Positions 17,241 through 24,971 are shown, counted from the first letter of the stretch. The stretch: DNA of 42,266 nucleotides from an uncultured Oscillibacter sp. (GCF_900544955.1 NZ_UQXD01000019.1:1-42266), one strand, 5' to 3'. The notes: a model not told the origin generated them from the letters alone. Program-made: numbers and translations.

Positions 17241-17548
17241 AGGTACTTGACCGCCGTTCCGTAGGCGATGACCTCCGCCGCCCCCTGCATGACGGCAGAG
17301 GAGCCGTAGCGGATGTTGATGATGGCGTCGGCCCCCAGGGCGATGGCCTCATCCACCATGCGCTTGGTGGCGATCTGGCGGGCTTCGTTCAGCATCTCCG
17401 TGTAGCCCACGATCTCACCGCCCACCAGGGTCTTCATCCCCGCCATGAAATCCTTGCCGAAGTTTTTGGACTGGACCACCGTGCCTTTTACAAGGCCCAG
17501 GGCCTCCAGGTCCTTTCCGGGAATATGGTCAATAGTCAGCAGCAGCAT
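17237..17548 (-). CDS. YbjQ / UPF0145 family protein
   Basis: A 103-residue soluble protein that matches the YbjQ family along its length. It starts with MLLLTIDHIPGKDL, has the central VVQSKNFGKDFMAGMKTLVGG and the ending AIINIRYGSSAVMQG...VIAYGTAV. Family members form pentamers and have a predicted metal-binding fold, but no firm function. Here it overlaps the small membrane gene upstream by 20 bases and the MBL gene downstream by 4 bases, so all are probably made from one mRNA. Confidence 0.85.
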   Translation of the reverse strand: MLLLTIDHIPGKDLEALGLVKGTVVQSKNFGKDFMAGMKTLVGGEIVGYTEMLNEARQIATKRMVDEAIALGADAIINIRYGSSAVMQGAAEVIAYGTAVKYL

Positions 17549-17789
17549 CTTCTTCTCCTCCTTGAATTTCTTTCATTCGTTGTTGGTATACGATCCAGAT
17601 GGGGAATAAAGTCCCCAAATCCAGTAAGGCTATCCCCAGCAGCACCGGGGAGAGGGGGCTGCCCGGCGGCAGGCGGCCCCGGACCCACAGCAGCGCCGCC
17701 AGGGCGATCAGCCGGGTCAGCACGGCGGTGCAGGCGCCCCGGCGGGCGTCCCGCCGACGCCGGAGGGCGCGGTCAGTGTGATTCGGCAT
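17529..17789 (-). CDS. Small membrane protein, paralog 3 of a MerR-linked series
   Basis: An 86-residue protein with a basic N-terminus, two hydrophobic helices (about 22-38 and 48-66) and the C-terminal tail QQRMKEIQGGEEDAAADY. The tail matches those of the two neighbouring small proteins and of the MerR regulator, so it belongs to the same duplicated family, although its N-terminus has diverged most. Its start overlaps the stop of paralog 2 by 17 bases, the same geometry as at the MerR/paralog 1 junction. No function is known. Confidence 0.7.
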   Translation of the reverse strand: MPNHTDRALRRRRDARRGACTAVLTRLIALAALLWVRGRLPPGSPLSPVLLGIALLDLGTLFPIWIVYQQRMKEIQGGEEDAAADY

Positions 17790-18039
17790 CGTCGTTCCCG
17801 CCTCTCTTGAGCTCCCGCAGCCGCCGGCGCAGCACCGCCAGGATGCCCGCCGTCACAAAACCGGCGCCTCCGCCGCAGACCAGCAGGAGAAGGCGGTCCC
17901 GCGGGCTGACGCCCTGCTGGAAAAACGCCAGGGCCGCCGCCACCGTCCCCGCCGCCAGCGGTGCCGCATAGAGCAGCAGCACGACCGCTGAGGCGATGGC
18001 GCCCAGGCGCTTTCCTCTGCGGGTGAAATGTTTCGGCAT
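17773..18039 (-). CDS. Small membrane protein, paralog 2 of a MerR-linked series
   Basis: An 88-residue protein beginning MPKHFTRRGKRLGAIASA, nearly the same as paralog 1 (MPDSSKRRGKRLGAIASA). Two hydrophobic helices and the tail ILAVLRRRLRELKRGGNDDA follow. The two genes clearly arose by tandem duplication. Its ATG is preceded by GAAAGGAGGGG, a strong ribosome-binding site. The codons for its terminal Asp-Asp-Ala contain, one base out of frame, the ATG of the next gene. Function unknown; both ends are probably cytosolic. Confidence 0.78.
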   Translation of the reverse strand: MPKHFTRRGKRLGAIASAVVLLLYAAPLAAGTVAAALAFFQQGVSPRDRLLLLVCGGGAGFVTAGILAVLRRRLRELKRGGNDDAESH

Positions 18040-18082
18040 GGGTTCCCCTCCTTTCGCTCTCCTGCGTCCGCCGGAGGCGCGG

Positions 18083-18349
18083 TCAGTACTGGCTGGCGTC
18101 GTCCTCCTCGCCGCCCTGGATCTCCCGCAGCCGCTGGCGCAGCACCGCCAGGATGCCCACCGCCACAGCGCCGCCGATCACGCCGTAGATCAGCAGGAAG
18201 AGGAGGCCCACGGCCCCGTCACCCTGCCGGAAAAGCCCCAGGGCCGCCGCCACCGCGCCCACCGCCAGCGGCACGGCGTAGAGCAGCACCACCGCCGCCG
18301 AGGCGATGGCACCCAGGCGCTTTCCTCTGCGCTTAGAACTGTCTGGCAT
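18083..18349 (-). CDS. Small membrane protein, paralog 1 of a MerR-linked series
   Basis: An 88-residue protein (start MPDSSKRRGKRLG) with two hydrophobic helices and the tail ILAVLRQRLREIQGGEEDDA. The start at 18349 is chosen over one seven codons upstream because AAGGAGGGAG lies 8 bases before it. It begins inside the last codons of the MerR gene (17-base overlap), its ATG lying across the codons for the regulator's Asp-Asp-Ala. Two-helix proteins with a charged tail, encoded beside a membrane-anchored regulator carrying the same tail, could interact with it through the membrane; that is inference. Confidence 0.8.
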   Translation of the reverse strand: MPDSSKRRGKRLGAIASAAVVLLYAVPLAVGAVAAALGLFRQGDGAVGLLFLLIYGVIGGAVAVGILAVLRQRLREIQGGEEDDASQY

Positions 18350-18983
18350 CGTCGATCTCCCTCCTTCCAATCTCCCGGATCCGCTGGACCAGGGCCAGCA
18401 GGACGCCCGCCGCCACCACCAGGGGCAGCGCCCCCAGAATCACCGCCAGGGCCAGCGGCGGCGCGCTGGCGGGGTCCGCGGCGTAGCCCCAGACCATCAA
18501 TCCCGTGAGGCTGCCCATCAGCACCACCATCAAAAGCGCCACGGCCACCGGCGCCACATATCGGAAGCGGATGTCCAGCCGCTGTTTGTCCTGGAAGGTG
18601 GTGCCGCTGCGCTCCATCTGCTCCATCCGCTCCAGCAGGGCCTGGGCGTCCAGGGACTCCAGCTTCTCCGAACAGTCCCGCAGCCCTTCGCACAGCCGGG
18701 CGGCGGCCTCCAGATTCTCCCGCTCCCGCTCCAGCGTGACCAGGTGGCGGCGCATCCCGTCCCCCACGGTGTGGGCGCCGCTCTGCATCTGTCGGATTTC
18801 CTCCAGGGGCAGGCCCAGCTTCCGCAGCAGCTTCACCTGCCGCAGCACGGCGATGTCCGCCTCCCCGTAGTCCCGGTAGCCGTTTTCGCTGTTGCGCCGG
18901 GGAGTCAGCAGGCCCTCCGCCTCGTAAAAGCGGATATTCTTTTTGGTGATGCCCACCAGGGCTTCCACTTCGTTGATTTTCAC
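18333..18983 (-). CDS. MerR-family regulator with a C-terminal two-helix membrane domain
   Basis: A 216-residue protein. The N-terminal winged helix-turn-helix (KINEVEALVGITKKNIRFYE, then GYRDYGEADIAVLRQVKLL) is typical MerR. A coiled coil follows (about 75-130), then two hydrophobic helices (about 145-170 and 180-203) in place of an effector domain, and the tail LVQRIREIGRREIDDARQF shared with the three small proteins downstream. The GTG at 18983 is the start: GAGGGA lies five bases upstream, and the frame further upstream runs into the promoter. The operator sits in its own promoter, implying autoregulation of the whole cluster. The signal is unknown but is probably sensed at the membrane. 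Confidence 0.88.
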   Translation of the reverse strand: MKINEVEALVGITKKNIRFYEAEGLLTPRRNSENGYRDYGEADIAVLRQVKLLRKLGLPLEEIRQMQSGAHTVGDGMRRHLVTLERERENLEAAARLCEGLRDCSEKLESLDAQALLERMEQMERSGTTFQDKQRLDIRFRYVAPVAVALLMVVLMGSLTGLMVWGYAADPASAPPLALAVILGALPLVVAAGVLLALVQRIREIGRREIDDARQF

Positions 18984-19007
18984 GGGCTTCCCTCGCTTTC
19001 TGAGCCT

Positions 19008-19038
19008 ATGGTACACCTTCCAGAGGGGGGAAGGTCAA
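19008..19038 (-). promoter_or_regulatory. MerR-type promoter and operator (19-bp spacer with inverted repeat)
   Basis: On the minus strand: -35 TTGACC (19038-19033), a 19-base spacer, -10 TACCAT (19013-19008). A perfect inverted repeat ACCTTCC-N7-GGAAGGT (19015-19035) fills the spacer. A long 19-bp spacer holding a dyad is the hallmark of promoters activated by MerR proteins, which untwist the DNA. The regulated gene directly downstream is the MerR gene itself. Confidence 0.85.
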
Positions 19039-19086
19039 GGGGGATTTAAAAAAAATCCGGTGGAGGGGTGGGAACGGGCGGCGGAA

Positions 19087-19097
19087 TATGGTACAAT
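19087..19097 (+). promoter_or_regulatory. Extended -10 promoter of mutY
   Basis: TATGGTACAAT (19087-19097) fits the extended -10 pattern TRTGN-TATAAT; no good -35 is seen. The expected start of transcription, 19103-19105, falls on or beside the first in-frame ATG of mutY. Confidence 0.5.
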
Positions 19098-19118
19098 CAT
19101 ACCATGTGCAGACAGGAT

Positions 19119-20183
19119 ATGACAACAAAACGCGTATTGGAACAGCTGCCGGAGCCGCTGTTGGCCTGGTTCCGGACCCACGCCAGGGACCTGCCCTGGC
19201 GGCGGACGGAGGACCCGTACCCCATCTGGGTGTCGGAGATCATGCTCCAGCAGACCCGGGTGGCGGCGGTTCTGGGCTATTATGCCCGGTTTTTGGAGGC
19301 CTTCCCCTCGGTGGAGGCCCTGGCCGCCGCGCCGGAGCAGCGGCTGATGAAGCTGTGGGAGGGCCTGGGATATTACAGCCGGGCCCGGAATCTCCAGCGG
19401 GCGGCCCGGCTGGTGGCGGAGCGGGGCGGCTTTCCGGACTCCTACCGGGGTCTGCTGGAGCTGCCGGGGGTGGGGGAGTACACCGCCGGGGCCATCGCCT
19501 CGGCGGCCTTCGGCCTCCGGGAGGCGGCGGTGGACGGCAACGTGCTCCGGGTGGTGGCCCGCCTCACCGACTGCAGCGGCGACATTCTGGACCCCAGGGT
19601 GAAGCGGGCGGTCCGGGAGCAGGTGCAGGCGGTGATGCCTTGGCGTCCGGCGGACATCCGCATCTTCAACCAGGCCACCATGGAGCTGGGGGCCACCGTG
19701 TGCGTGCCCAACGGCCCGCCCCGGTGCGGGGAGTGTCCCGCCCGGGCGCTGTGCCTGGGCCGCCTCCGGGGCACGGCGGAGGCGCTGCCGGTGAAGCGGG
19801 CGAAAAAGGCCCGGCGGCAGGAGGAGAAGACCGTGTTTCTCCTGCTGCGGGATGGGAGAGCGGCCCTGCGCCGCCGGCCGGACACGGGACTGCTGGCAGG
19901 GCTGTGGGAGTTTCCCAATGTGGAGGGCGCCCTGGACGAGGCGGCCGCCCCCGGGGCGGTGGCGGCCTGGGGCCTGGAGCCCCGGGCCTGGAAGAGCAAG
20001 CTCACGGCCAGGCACATCTTCACCCATGTGGAGTGGCGGATGACCGGCTATACGCTGGAGGTCTCCGGGCCCGGCCCGGCGGATTTCCTCTGGGTGGACC
20101 GGGAGGGCCTGGCGGCCCACGCGGTGCCCTCGGCCTTTGCCCGGTATTATGAGGCGGCGGAGGCGGCACTGGAGGAGGCGTGA
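19119..20183 (+). CDS. mutY: A/G-specific adenine glycosylase MutY
   Basis: MutY removes adenine mispaired with 8-oxoguanine. The 354-residue protein has the catalytic domain with WVSEIMLQQTRV, the helix-hairpin-helix LPGVGEYTAGAIASAAFG, the aspartate in VDGNVLRVVAR, and the Fe-S cluster ligands in CVPNGPPRCGECPARALC. A C-terminal NUDIX-like domain (GLLAGLWEFPNVEG, about 245-345) recognises oxoG. The start is uncertain: an in-frame ATG at 19104 lies at the predicted 5' end of the mRNA, while 19119 gives the usual distance to the catalytic domain, with only a weak AGGA before it. It is divergent from the merR cluster. Confidence 0.94.
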   Translation: MTTKRVLEQLPEPLLAWFRTHARDLPWRRTEDPYPIWVSEIMLQQTRVAAVLGYYARFLEAFPSVEALAAAPEQRLMKLWEGLGYYSRARNLQRAARLVAERGGFPDSYRGLLELPGVGEYTAGAIASAAFGLREAAVDGNVLRVVARLTDCSGDILDPRVKRAVREQVQAVMPWRPADIRIFNQATMELGATVCVPNGPPRCGECPARALCLGRLRGTAEALPVKRAKKARRQEEKTVFLLLRDGRAALRRRPDTGLLAGLWEFPNVEGALDEAAAPGAVAAWGLEPRAWKSKLTARHIFTHVEWRMTGYTLEVSGPGPADFLWVDREGLAAHAVPSAFARYYEAAEAALEEA

Positions 20184-20216
20184 CGGCCCGCCGCGAGGCG
20201 GAGAAAGGAGCGGACC

Positions 20217-20459
20217 ATGGGATGGCTGGTGGGATTGCCGCTGGGCATCTTCCGGCTGTTGGCTGGATGTTTCATGCTGGCGCTGCGGCTGGCGGTGCCG
20301 ATTTTGGTGATCGCGGTGGTGATCTTCCTGCTGCGGCGGGCCCGGCGGCGGGACGGCGGCGGGGCGGAGCCGCCCCGGGAGCCGGAGTTCCGGGGCCCGG
20401 TGTACACGGTGGACTATGAGGACGTGGAGGACGGGCCGGAGAACGGAGCGGCAAAATGA
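20217..20459 (+). CDS. Small membrane protein of unknown function
   Basis: An 80-residue protein with one long or two short hydrophobic segments (about residues 3-40), an arginine cluster (RRARRR) as inner anchor, and an acidic C-terminus with TVDYEDVEDG. I do not recognise a family. GGAGCGG precedes the ATG. Its stop overlaps the next gene by 4 bases (ATGA), so it is probably translated with it. Confidence 0.6.
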   Translation: MGWLVGLPLGIFRLLAGCFMLALRLAVPILVIAVVIFLLRRARRRDGGGAEPPREPEFRGPVYTVDYEDVEDGPENGAAK

Positions 20460-20641
20460 GGGCGGTGGAGGGCCTGCTGGCGCTGGCGCTGGTGTTGCTG
20501 GTGCGGAAGCTGTGCTGGTGCCTGCGGTGGCTGTGGTGCTATTCCCGCGGGCGGCCGGTTCCGCCGCCCATTTCCTGGCTGCCCCGGCGCAGCGGCACGC
20601 TGTTCCACGCCCACATGGGCCAGGACAACGAGGAGGAGTGA
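20456..20641 (+). CDS. Small hypothetical membrane protein
   Basis: A 61-residue protein with a hydrophobic N-terminus including LLALALVLLVRKLCWCLRW, then a basic/proline segment and an acidic end. Not recognised. It is supported mainly by position: it starts in an ATGA overlap and ends 2 bases before the next gene, filling exactly the space between two likely coding regions. Confidence 0.45.
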   Translation: MRAVEGLLALALVLLVRKLCWCLRWLWCYSRGRPVPPPISWLPRRSGTLFHAHMGQDNEEE

Positions 20642-20643
20642 GC

Positions 20644-21114
20644 ATGCCTTTCTGGAAAAAGAGCGACGATCCCTGGGACCGGCGGCCCGGCAGGCCCCCC
20701 GCCGCGCCGGAGGAGCCGGAGGCGGCGGAGGACGACCCTCTGGAGACCCTCCGGGGCCTGGGGGAGAAGCTGAAATCCGCCGTGGGAAGTTTCCGGGAGC
20801 CTAGGCCGGAGGAGCCGGAGCCCCCGCCGGAGCGGTGTCCCTGGTGCCAGGGCGCCATGGAGCGGGGCTATCTCCACGGCCAGGGATTCCTCTACTGGCA
20901 GCGGACCAAACCCAAGGCCCTCAGCCTCACCGGCCACGACGCCGACGCCCGGGTGCTCAACACCGAGGGCGGCATCGCCACCAGCTACCGCACCGCATGG
21001 GAGTGTCCGGCCTGCCGCAAGCTGGTCGTGGACGTCTCCGACCTGCCCCTTGCCGGGGAGCCGGTGTACCCCGGCCCCTTTTCGGAGGCGCCGGAGGAAC
21101 GGGAAGAAGAATAA
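20644..21114 (+). CDS. Zinc-ribbon-like hypothetical protein
   Basis: A 156-residue soluble protein. The first 60 residues are charged and proline-rich. The rest holds a possible zinc site: CPWCQGAMERGYL near residue 66 and CPACRK near 122, two C-x2-C pairs. Between them is the stretch GFLYWQRTKPKALSL. This resembles small PF20097-like zinc-ribbon proteins of Firmicutes, a tentative comparison from memory. It is preceded by GAGGAG and lies between the two small membrane genes and tdk on the same strand. Confidence 0.55.
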   Translation: MPFWKKSDDPWDRRPGRPPAAPEEPEAAEDDPLETLRGLGEKLKSAVGSFREPRPEEPEPPPERCPWCQGAMERGYLHGQGFLYWQRTKPKALSLTGHDADARVLNTEGGIATSYRTAWECPACRKLVVDVSDLPLAGEPVYPGPFSEAPEEREEE

Positions 21115-21132
21115 GGGAGAACGAGAATTCAC

Positions 21133-21720
21133 ATGGCACAGCTTTATTTCAAATACGGGGCCATGGGCTCCAGCAAGACCGCTAACGCCCTGATGGCCCG
21201 GTTCAACTACGAGGAGCGGGGGCAGAAGGCCCTGCTGGTCAAGCCCCGGATGGACGCGCGGGACGGGGACCACATGGTGGTCTCCCGCATCGGGCTTACC
21301 CACTCCTGCATCTACTTTGACGAGATGCGCTGCCTCACCATTATGGAGCTGCAGCAAAACGCCTGCATCATTGTGGACGAGGCCCAGTTCCTCACCCGGG
21401 AGGAGGTTTTGTACCTGGTTTACCTGGTGGACGACCTGGGGATTCCCGTGATGTGCTACGGGCTGCGGGCGGACTTCAAGGGGGATTTGTTCCCCGGCAG
21501 CGAGGCGCTGCTGGTGATGGCGGACAAGATCGAAGAGGTGAAAACCATCTGCTGGTGCGGCAAAAAGGCCACCTTCAACGCCCGGTTCGACCAGAACGGG
21601 AAGGTTTTGAAGGAGGGGGAGCAGGTGGTCCTGGGGGCCAACGACCAGTACATCGGCCTGTGCCGCCGCCACTGGATGGAGGGCAACCTGGGCCCGGACT
21701 TCGACGTGACGAAGGTATGA
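21133..21720 (+). CDS. tdk: Thymidine kinase
   Basis: Thymidine kinase phosphorylates thymidine to dTMP with ATP (nucleoside salvage). The 195-residue protein is a type II enzyme: P-loop GAMGSSKT at residues 9-16, IIVDEAQFL near 80 (Walker B/catalytic), GLRADFKGDLFPGS, and a zinc-binding lasso with CWCGKKATFNARF. Length is normal. The gene is followed with a 4-base overlap by the radical SAM gene. Confidence 0.95.
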   Translation: MAQLYFKYGAMGSSKTANALMARFNYEERGQKALLVKPRMDARDGDHMVVSRIGLTHSCIYFDEMRCLTIMELQQNACIIVDEAQFLTREEVLYLVYLVDDLGIPVMCYGLRADFKGDLFPGSEALLVMADKIEEVKTICWCGKKATFNARFDQNGKVLKEGEQVVLGANDQYIGLCRRHWMEGNLGPDFDVTKV

Positions 21721-22589
21721 TCTGTACGTTGTGTCCCCGGAACTGCGGGGCGGAGCGGACGGCGGAGCGGGCCGGCGGCGTCTGCGGCCAGCCCATGCTG
21801 CCGGTGGCGGCCCGGGCCATGCTCCACCTCTGGGAGGAGCCGTGCCTGGTGGGGGAGCACGGCGCCGGGACCGTGTTTTTCACCGGCTGCAACCTCCGCT
21901 GCTGCTTTTGCCAAAACCGGCCCATCTCCCGGGGGCAGGTGGGCCGTCCGGTGACGGCGGAGCGGCTGCGGGAAATTTTCCGGGAGCTGATCGCCGCGGG
22001 GGCGGCCTGCCTGGATCTGGTGACTCCCACCCACTTCACTCCCGTGATCCTGGAGGCCCTGGGGGACGAGGCGTGGCCGGTGCCGGTGGTGTGGAACTGC
22101 GGGGGATATGAGAAGCCCGATACGCTGCGGCTGCTGGAGGGCAGGGTCCAGGTGTACCTGCCGGATTTGAAGTACGCCCTGCCGGGGCCCGCCGGGCGGT
22201 ACTCCGGGGCGGCGGACTACTTCCAGTGGGCCACGGCGGCCATTTTGGAGATGTTCCGCCAGACGGGGCCCTGCCGGATGGAGGGGGGACTGCTGAAGCA
22301 GGGGGTCCTCATCCGCCACCTGTTGCTGCCCGGGGAGCTGGAGAACACCCGGCAGGTGATCGACTGGGTGGCCGCCGCCTTCCGTCCGGGGGACGTGCTC
22401 TTCTCCCTCATGAGCCAGTACACCCCCCAGCCCGGGGCCCAGGGGACCCTGGCCCGCCACGTGACGGCGGCGGAGTACCGGGCGGCGGTGGAGTATCTGG
22501 GCAACTGCGGCATCACCGGCGGCTACACCCAGGAGCGGACCTCCGCCCGGGAGGAGTACACGCCGGACTTTGACCTGACGGGGCTGTGA
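21717..22589 (+). CDS. Radical SAM protein, PflX-like (COG1313)
   Basis: A 290-residue radical SAM protein. The N-terminus has a cysteine set (CTLCPRNCG...CGQ), then the SAM cluster motif CNLRCCFC (C58, C62, C65). The domain continues with DLVTPTHFTPVILEAL, VYLPDLKYA and a C-terminal LFSLMSQYTPQ. This matches the group annotated as putative pyruvate formate-lyase activating protein (PflX/COG1313), whose real substrate is not established. No glycyl radical enzyme lies nearby. The ATG overlaps the tdk stop, so it is co-expressed with tdk, and a terminator follows. Confidence 0.83.
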   Translation: MICTLCPRNCGAERTAERAGGVCGQPMLPVAARAMLHLWEEPCLVGEHGAGTVFFTGCNLRCCFCQNRPISRGQVGRPVTAERLREIFRELIAAGAACLDLVTPTHFTPVILEALGDEAWPVPVVWNCGGYEKPDTLRLLEGRVQVYLPDLKYALPGPAGRYSGAADYFQWATAAILEMFRQTGPCRMEGGLLKQGVLIRHLLLPGELENTRQVIDWVAAAFRPGDVLFSLMSQYTPQPGAQGTLARHVTAAEYRAAVEYLGNCGITGGYTQERTSAREEYTPDFDLTGL

Positions 22590-22601
22590 GCCCTGTGCGA
22601 A

Positions 22602-22638
22602 CGCCGCCCCGCGTCCTCTCGGACGCGGGGCGGCGGTT
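22602..22638. terminator. Terminator between the radical SAM gene and the CmpB-like gene
   Basis: A perfect 15-bp GC-rich stem (22602-22616 with 22621-22635), loop TCTC, followed by GTTT. It separates two convergent genes. Confidence 0.8.
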
Positions 22639-22640
22639 TC

Positions 22641-23681
22641 TCACTTCCGGTTGTCTTTGTCCAGGCTGCGCAGGGATTCCAGCGCCTCCCCGAACTCCTT
22701 GGCAATGGCGGAGGGGTTGCCCCGCAGCAGCCGCAGGGAGCGGCGGTAGGTCCCGGCGGTGCGGGCGCGGATGGCGCCGCGGCGCTCCCGGACCCGCTCC
22801 ATGGCCTCGCTCAGCTCCGAGCGGTACTGGGCCAGGCGCTCCTCCGTCAGGTCCGCCGCATCCTCCAGACGGTCTCTGGCCCGGTCCAGCGCCTCGGAGA
22901 TGGCGTCCAGAATGTCCAGCCGGGCCTGCTGGCTGTGCCGGAGCCGGAGCTCCTCGATCTCCCGGCGCCGCTGCCTCCGGGCGGTGCGGGCATCCTCCTC
23001 GGCCTGGCGCTCCGCCTCCACCCGCTCCTTCAGCAGCATGGCGTTCAGCTCCGTCCGGACCCGGAAGCGCCGCAGATCGTCCTCGGCAAAAGCGGCGGCC
23101 ACCTCCGCCCGCTTGGCCAGGCGGCGCAGCTCCTCATTTTCCTCCGTCAGCCGGGTGAGCACCTCCCGCAGGTCCATGGCGGCCTGGAAGGACTGCACGG
23201 CGTCCGCGGTAAAGGCCGCCGTCAGCAGCAGGGCCAGGGGGTCCACCAAAAAGGCGGGCACCTCCCCCAGCAGCCGGGCCACCGGCGGGTGGAGAAACCG
23301 CACCAGGAGAATGGAGAAAAAGCCCCAGGCCACGGAGCTGGTGAGGCAGATGTAGCCGTGGAGGTTGCACCGCTGGTGGGAGTAGTCCCAGTAGCGGACC
23401 TTGAACAGATGCTCCATGGCGGCGCCGGTGGCGTATTCCAGCACCGTGGCCGCGGCCATGCCCAGCAGCCACACCAGCCCCGGGTGGGCGGCCACCGGCA
23501 GCGTGACGAACAGAATCAAAATGGCGCCGCAGCCGTAGATGGGCAGCAGGGGGCCGTTCAAAAAGCCCCGGTTCACCCACCGCCGCTGGCGGAGGGAGAC
23601 GTAGCAGGACTCCCACACCCAGCCGCAAAAGCAGTAGAAGAAAAACAGCAGGGCCCACTGGCCCGTGGTGTAAATGTGCAC
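22641..23681 (-). CDS. Putative membrane protein of the CmpB / ABC_trans_CmpB family
   Basis: A 346-residue protein. The first half holds about five helices with FYCFCGWVWESCYVSLRQRR, RGFLNGPLLPIYGCGA and KVRYWDYS...CNLHGYICL, the signatures of the family named putative ABC transporter permease (PF06541, CmpB-type). The second half (about 185-320) is a long, charged coiled coil rich in Arg, Glu and Ala, which is longer than in many relatives. No ATPase partner is close, so an actual transport role is doubtful. Its start lies 16 bases after the end of hemW on the same strand. Confidence 0.82.
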   Translation of the reverse strand: MHIYTTGQWALLFFFYCFCGWVWESCYVSLRQRRWVNRGFLNGPLLPIYGCGAILILFVTLPVAAHPGLVWLLGMAAATVLEYATGAAMEHLFKVRYWDYSHQRCNLHGYICLTSSVAWGFFSILLVRFLHPPVARLLGEVPAFLVDPLALLLTAAFTADAVQSFQAAMDLREVLTRLTEENEELRRLAKRAEVAAAFAEDDLRRFRVRTELNAMLLKERVEAERQAEEDARTARRQRRREIEELRLRHSQQARLDILDAISEALDRARDRLEDAADLTEERLAQYRSELSEAMERVRERRGAIRARTAGTYRRSLRLLRGNPSAIAKEFGEALESLRSLDKDNRK

Positions 23682-23697
23682 GGCGCGTCTCCTTCCC

Positions 23698-24909
23698 TCA
23701 GTCCACTTCCACCCGGAAATCCCCCCGGGCGGCGGCCTCCGCCCGGCGGCGTTTGTCCTCCGCCAGGGCGTCCAGCATCCCGCCGATGATCTGGTTGGAG
23801 ACCAGGAAGCCCCGGGGGGTCAGGTGCCACCGCCCCTCCTCGCACACGGCGTAGCCCGCCTGGGCGCAGCTCTCCAAAAAGGGGAGGAAGCAGCGGAACC
23901 GGCGGCGGAACCGGTTTTCAAACACCTTGGGGTCCAGGCCGCGGACGGTCCGCAGCCCCAGCATCACCCACTCCGTGTCCCGGTCCAGGGGCGGGATGCG
24001 CTCGCTCTCCGACAGCAGGGGGGTGCCCTCCCGGACGCTGCGAATGTAGCCCTCCAGATCCCGCTCGTAGGCGTAGCGCACCCCGCCGAAGTCCGAGTGG
24101 GCGCCGGGGCCGAAACCGGCGTACTCCCCCAGCGTCCAGTACTTCAGATTATGCCGGGACTCCCGGCCGGGCTTTGCAAAATTGGAGATCTCGTACTGGC
24201 GGTAGCCGTTTTGGGCCAGGTAGTCCACGGCGTACAGGTACAGCTCCGCCTGGGCCTCGTCCCCGGGCAGGTCCGCCTCCGCCTGCCGGGCGAAGAGAGG
24301 GGTGCCCTCCTCCACCTTCAGGCCGTAGCAGCTCAGGTGCTCCGGCTCCAGGGCCACCGCGGCGGCCAGGGTCTCCCGCCACTGCGCCGCCGTCTGGCGG
24401 GGCAGTCCGTAGATCAGGTCCAGAGAGAGATTGGACAGCTTCGCCCGCCGGGCGGCCTCCGCGGCGGCGGTGACCTGGGCCATGGTGTGAATCCGACCGA
24501 TCTCCCGCAGCTCCTGGTCGCTGGCGGACTGCATCCCCAGGGACAGCCGGTTGAACCCCGCCCGGCGGAGGGCGCGGAGGGCCTTCCAGTCCCCGGCGGA
24601 GTCCGGATTGGCCTCCAGGGTGATCTCCGCGCCGCTGTCGACGCGGTACTTCTTCTGAACGGTTTTCAAAAGCTTTCCCAGCCGCTTTTCCCCGAGGAGG
24701 CTGGGCGTGCCGCCGCCGACATACACGCTGTCCACCGTGTGCCCGGCGGCAAAGGGGGCGATCTCCGCCAGGTGGGTGCACAGGGCGGCGGTGTAGTCGT
24801 CCATACGGTCCTCCCGGCCGGAGAGGGAGTAAAAGTCGCAGTAGGCGCATTTCTGCCTGCAAAAGGGGATGTGGATGTACAGCCCCAGGGGCTGCGGCGT
24901 GGTCTTCAT
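23698..24909 (-). CDS. hemW: Heme chaperone HemW-like radical SAM protein
   Basis: A 403-residue radical SAM protein with the cluster motif CRQKCAYCDF (C17, C21, C24) right after GLYIHIPF, GGGTPS near residue 70, and SLGMQSASDQELREIGRIH in the middle. The HemW domain follows at the C-terminus. It has the C-A-Y-C-D-F form of HemW, not the C-x-C ending of true coproporphyrinogen oxidase HemN. HemW proteins are thought to bind heme and hand it to apoproteins. The start is set by GGGAGG nine bases upstream; an in-frame extension upstream overlaps the promoter and is not used. Confidence 0.9.
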   Translation of the reverse strand: MKTTPQPLGLYIHIPFCRQKCAYCDFYSLSGREDRMDDYTAALCTHLAEIAPFAAGHTVDSVYVGGGTPSLLGEKRLGKLLKTVQKKYRVDSGAEITLEANPDSAGDWKALRALRRAGFNRLSLGMQSASDQELREIGRIHTMAQVTAAAEAARRAKLSNLSLDLIYGLPRQTAAQWRETLAAAVALEPEHLSCYGLKVEEGTPLFARQAEADLPGDEAQAELYLYAVDYLAQNGYRQYEISNFAKPGRESRHNLKYWTLGEYAGFGPGAHSDFGGVRYAYERDLEGYIRSVREGTPLLSESERIPPLDRDTEWVMLGLRTVRGLDPKVFENRFRRRFRCFLPFLESCAQAGYAVCEEGRWHLTPRGFLVSNQIIGGMLDALAEDKRRRAEAAARGDFRVEVD

Positions 24910-24938
24910 AGGTGATCCTCCCAAATAGTATCGAGCAT

Positions 24939-24967
24939 AGTCTACCTCTTTCCGCCGGGGTTTGCAA
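24939..24967 (-). promoter_or_regulatory. Promoter of hemW
   Basis: On the minus strand TTGCAA (24967-24962), 17 bases, TAGACT (24944-24939). It overlaps the spoVAC promoter region, which reads the other way. Confidence 0.5.
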
Positions 24968-24971
24968 GGAC

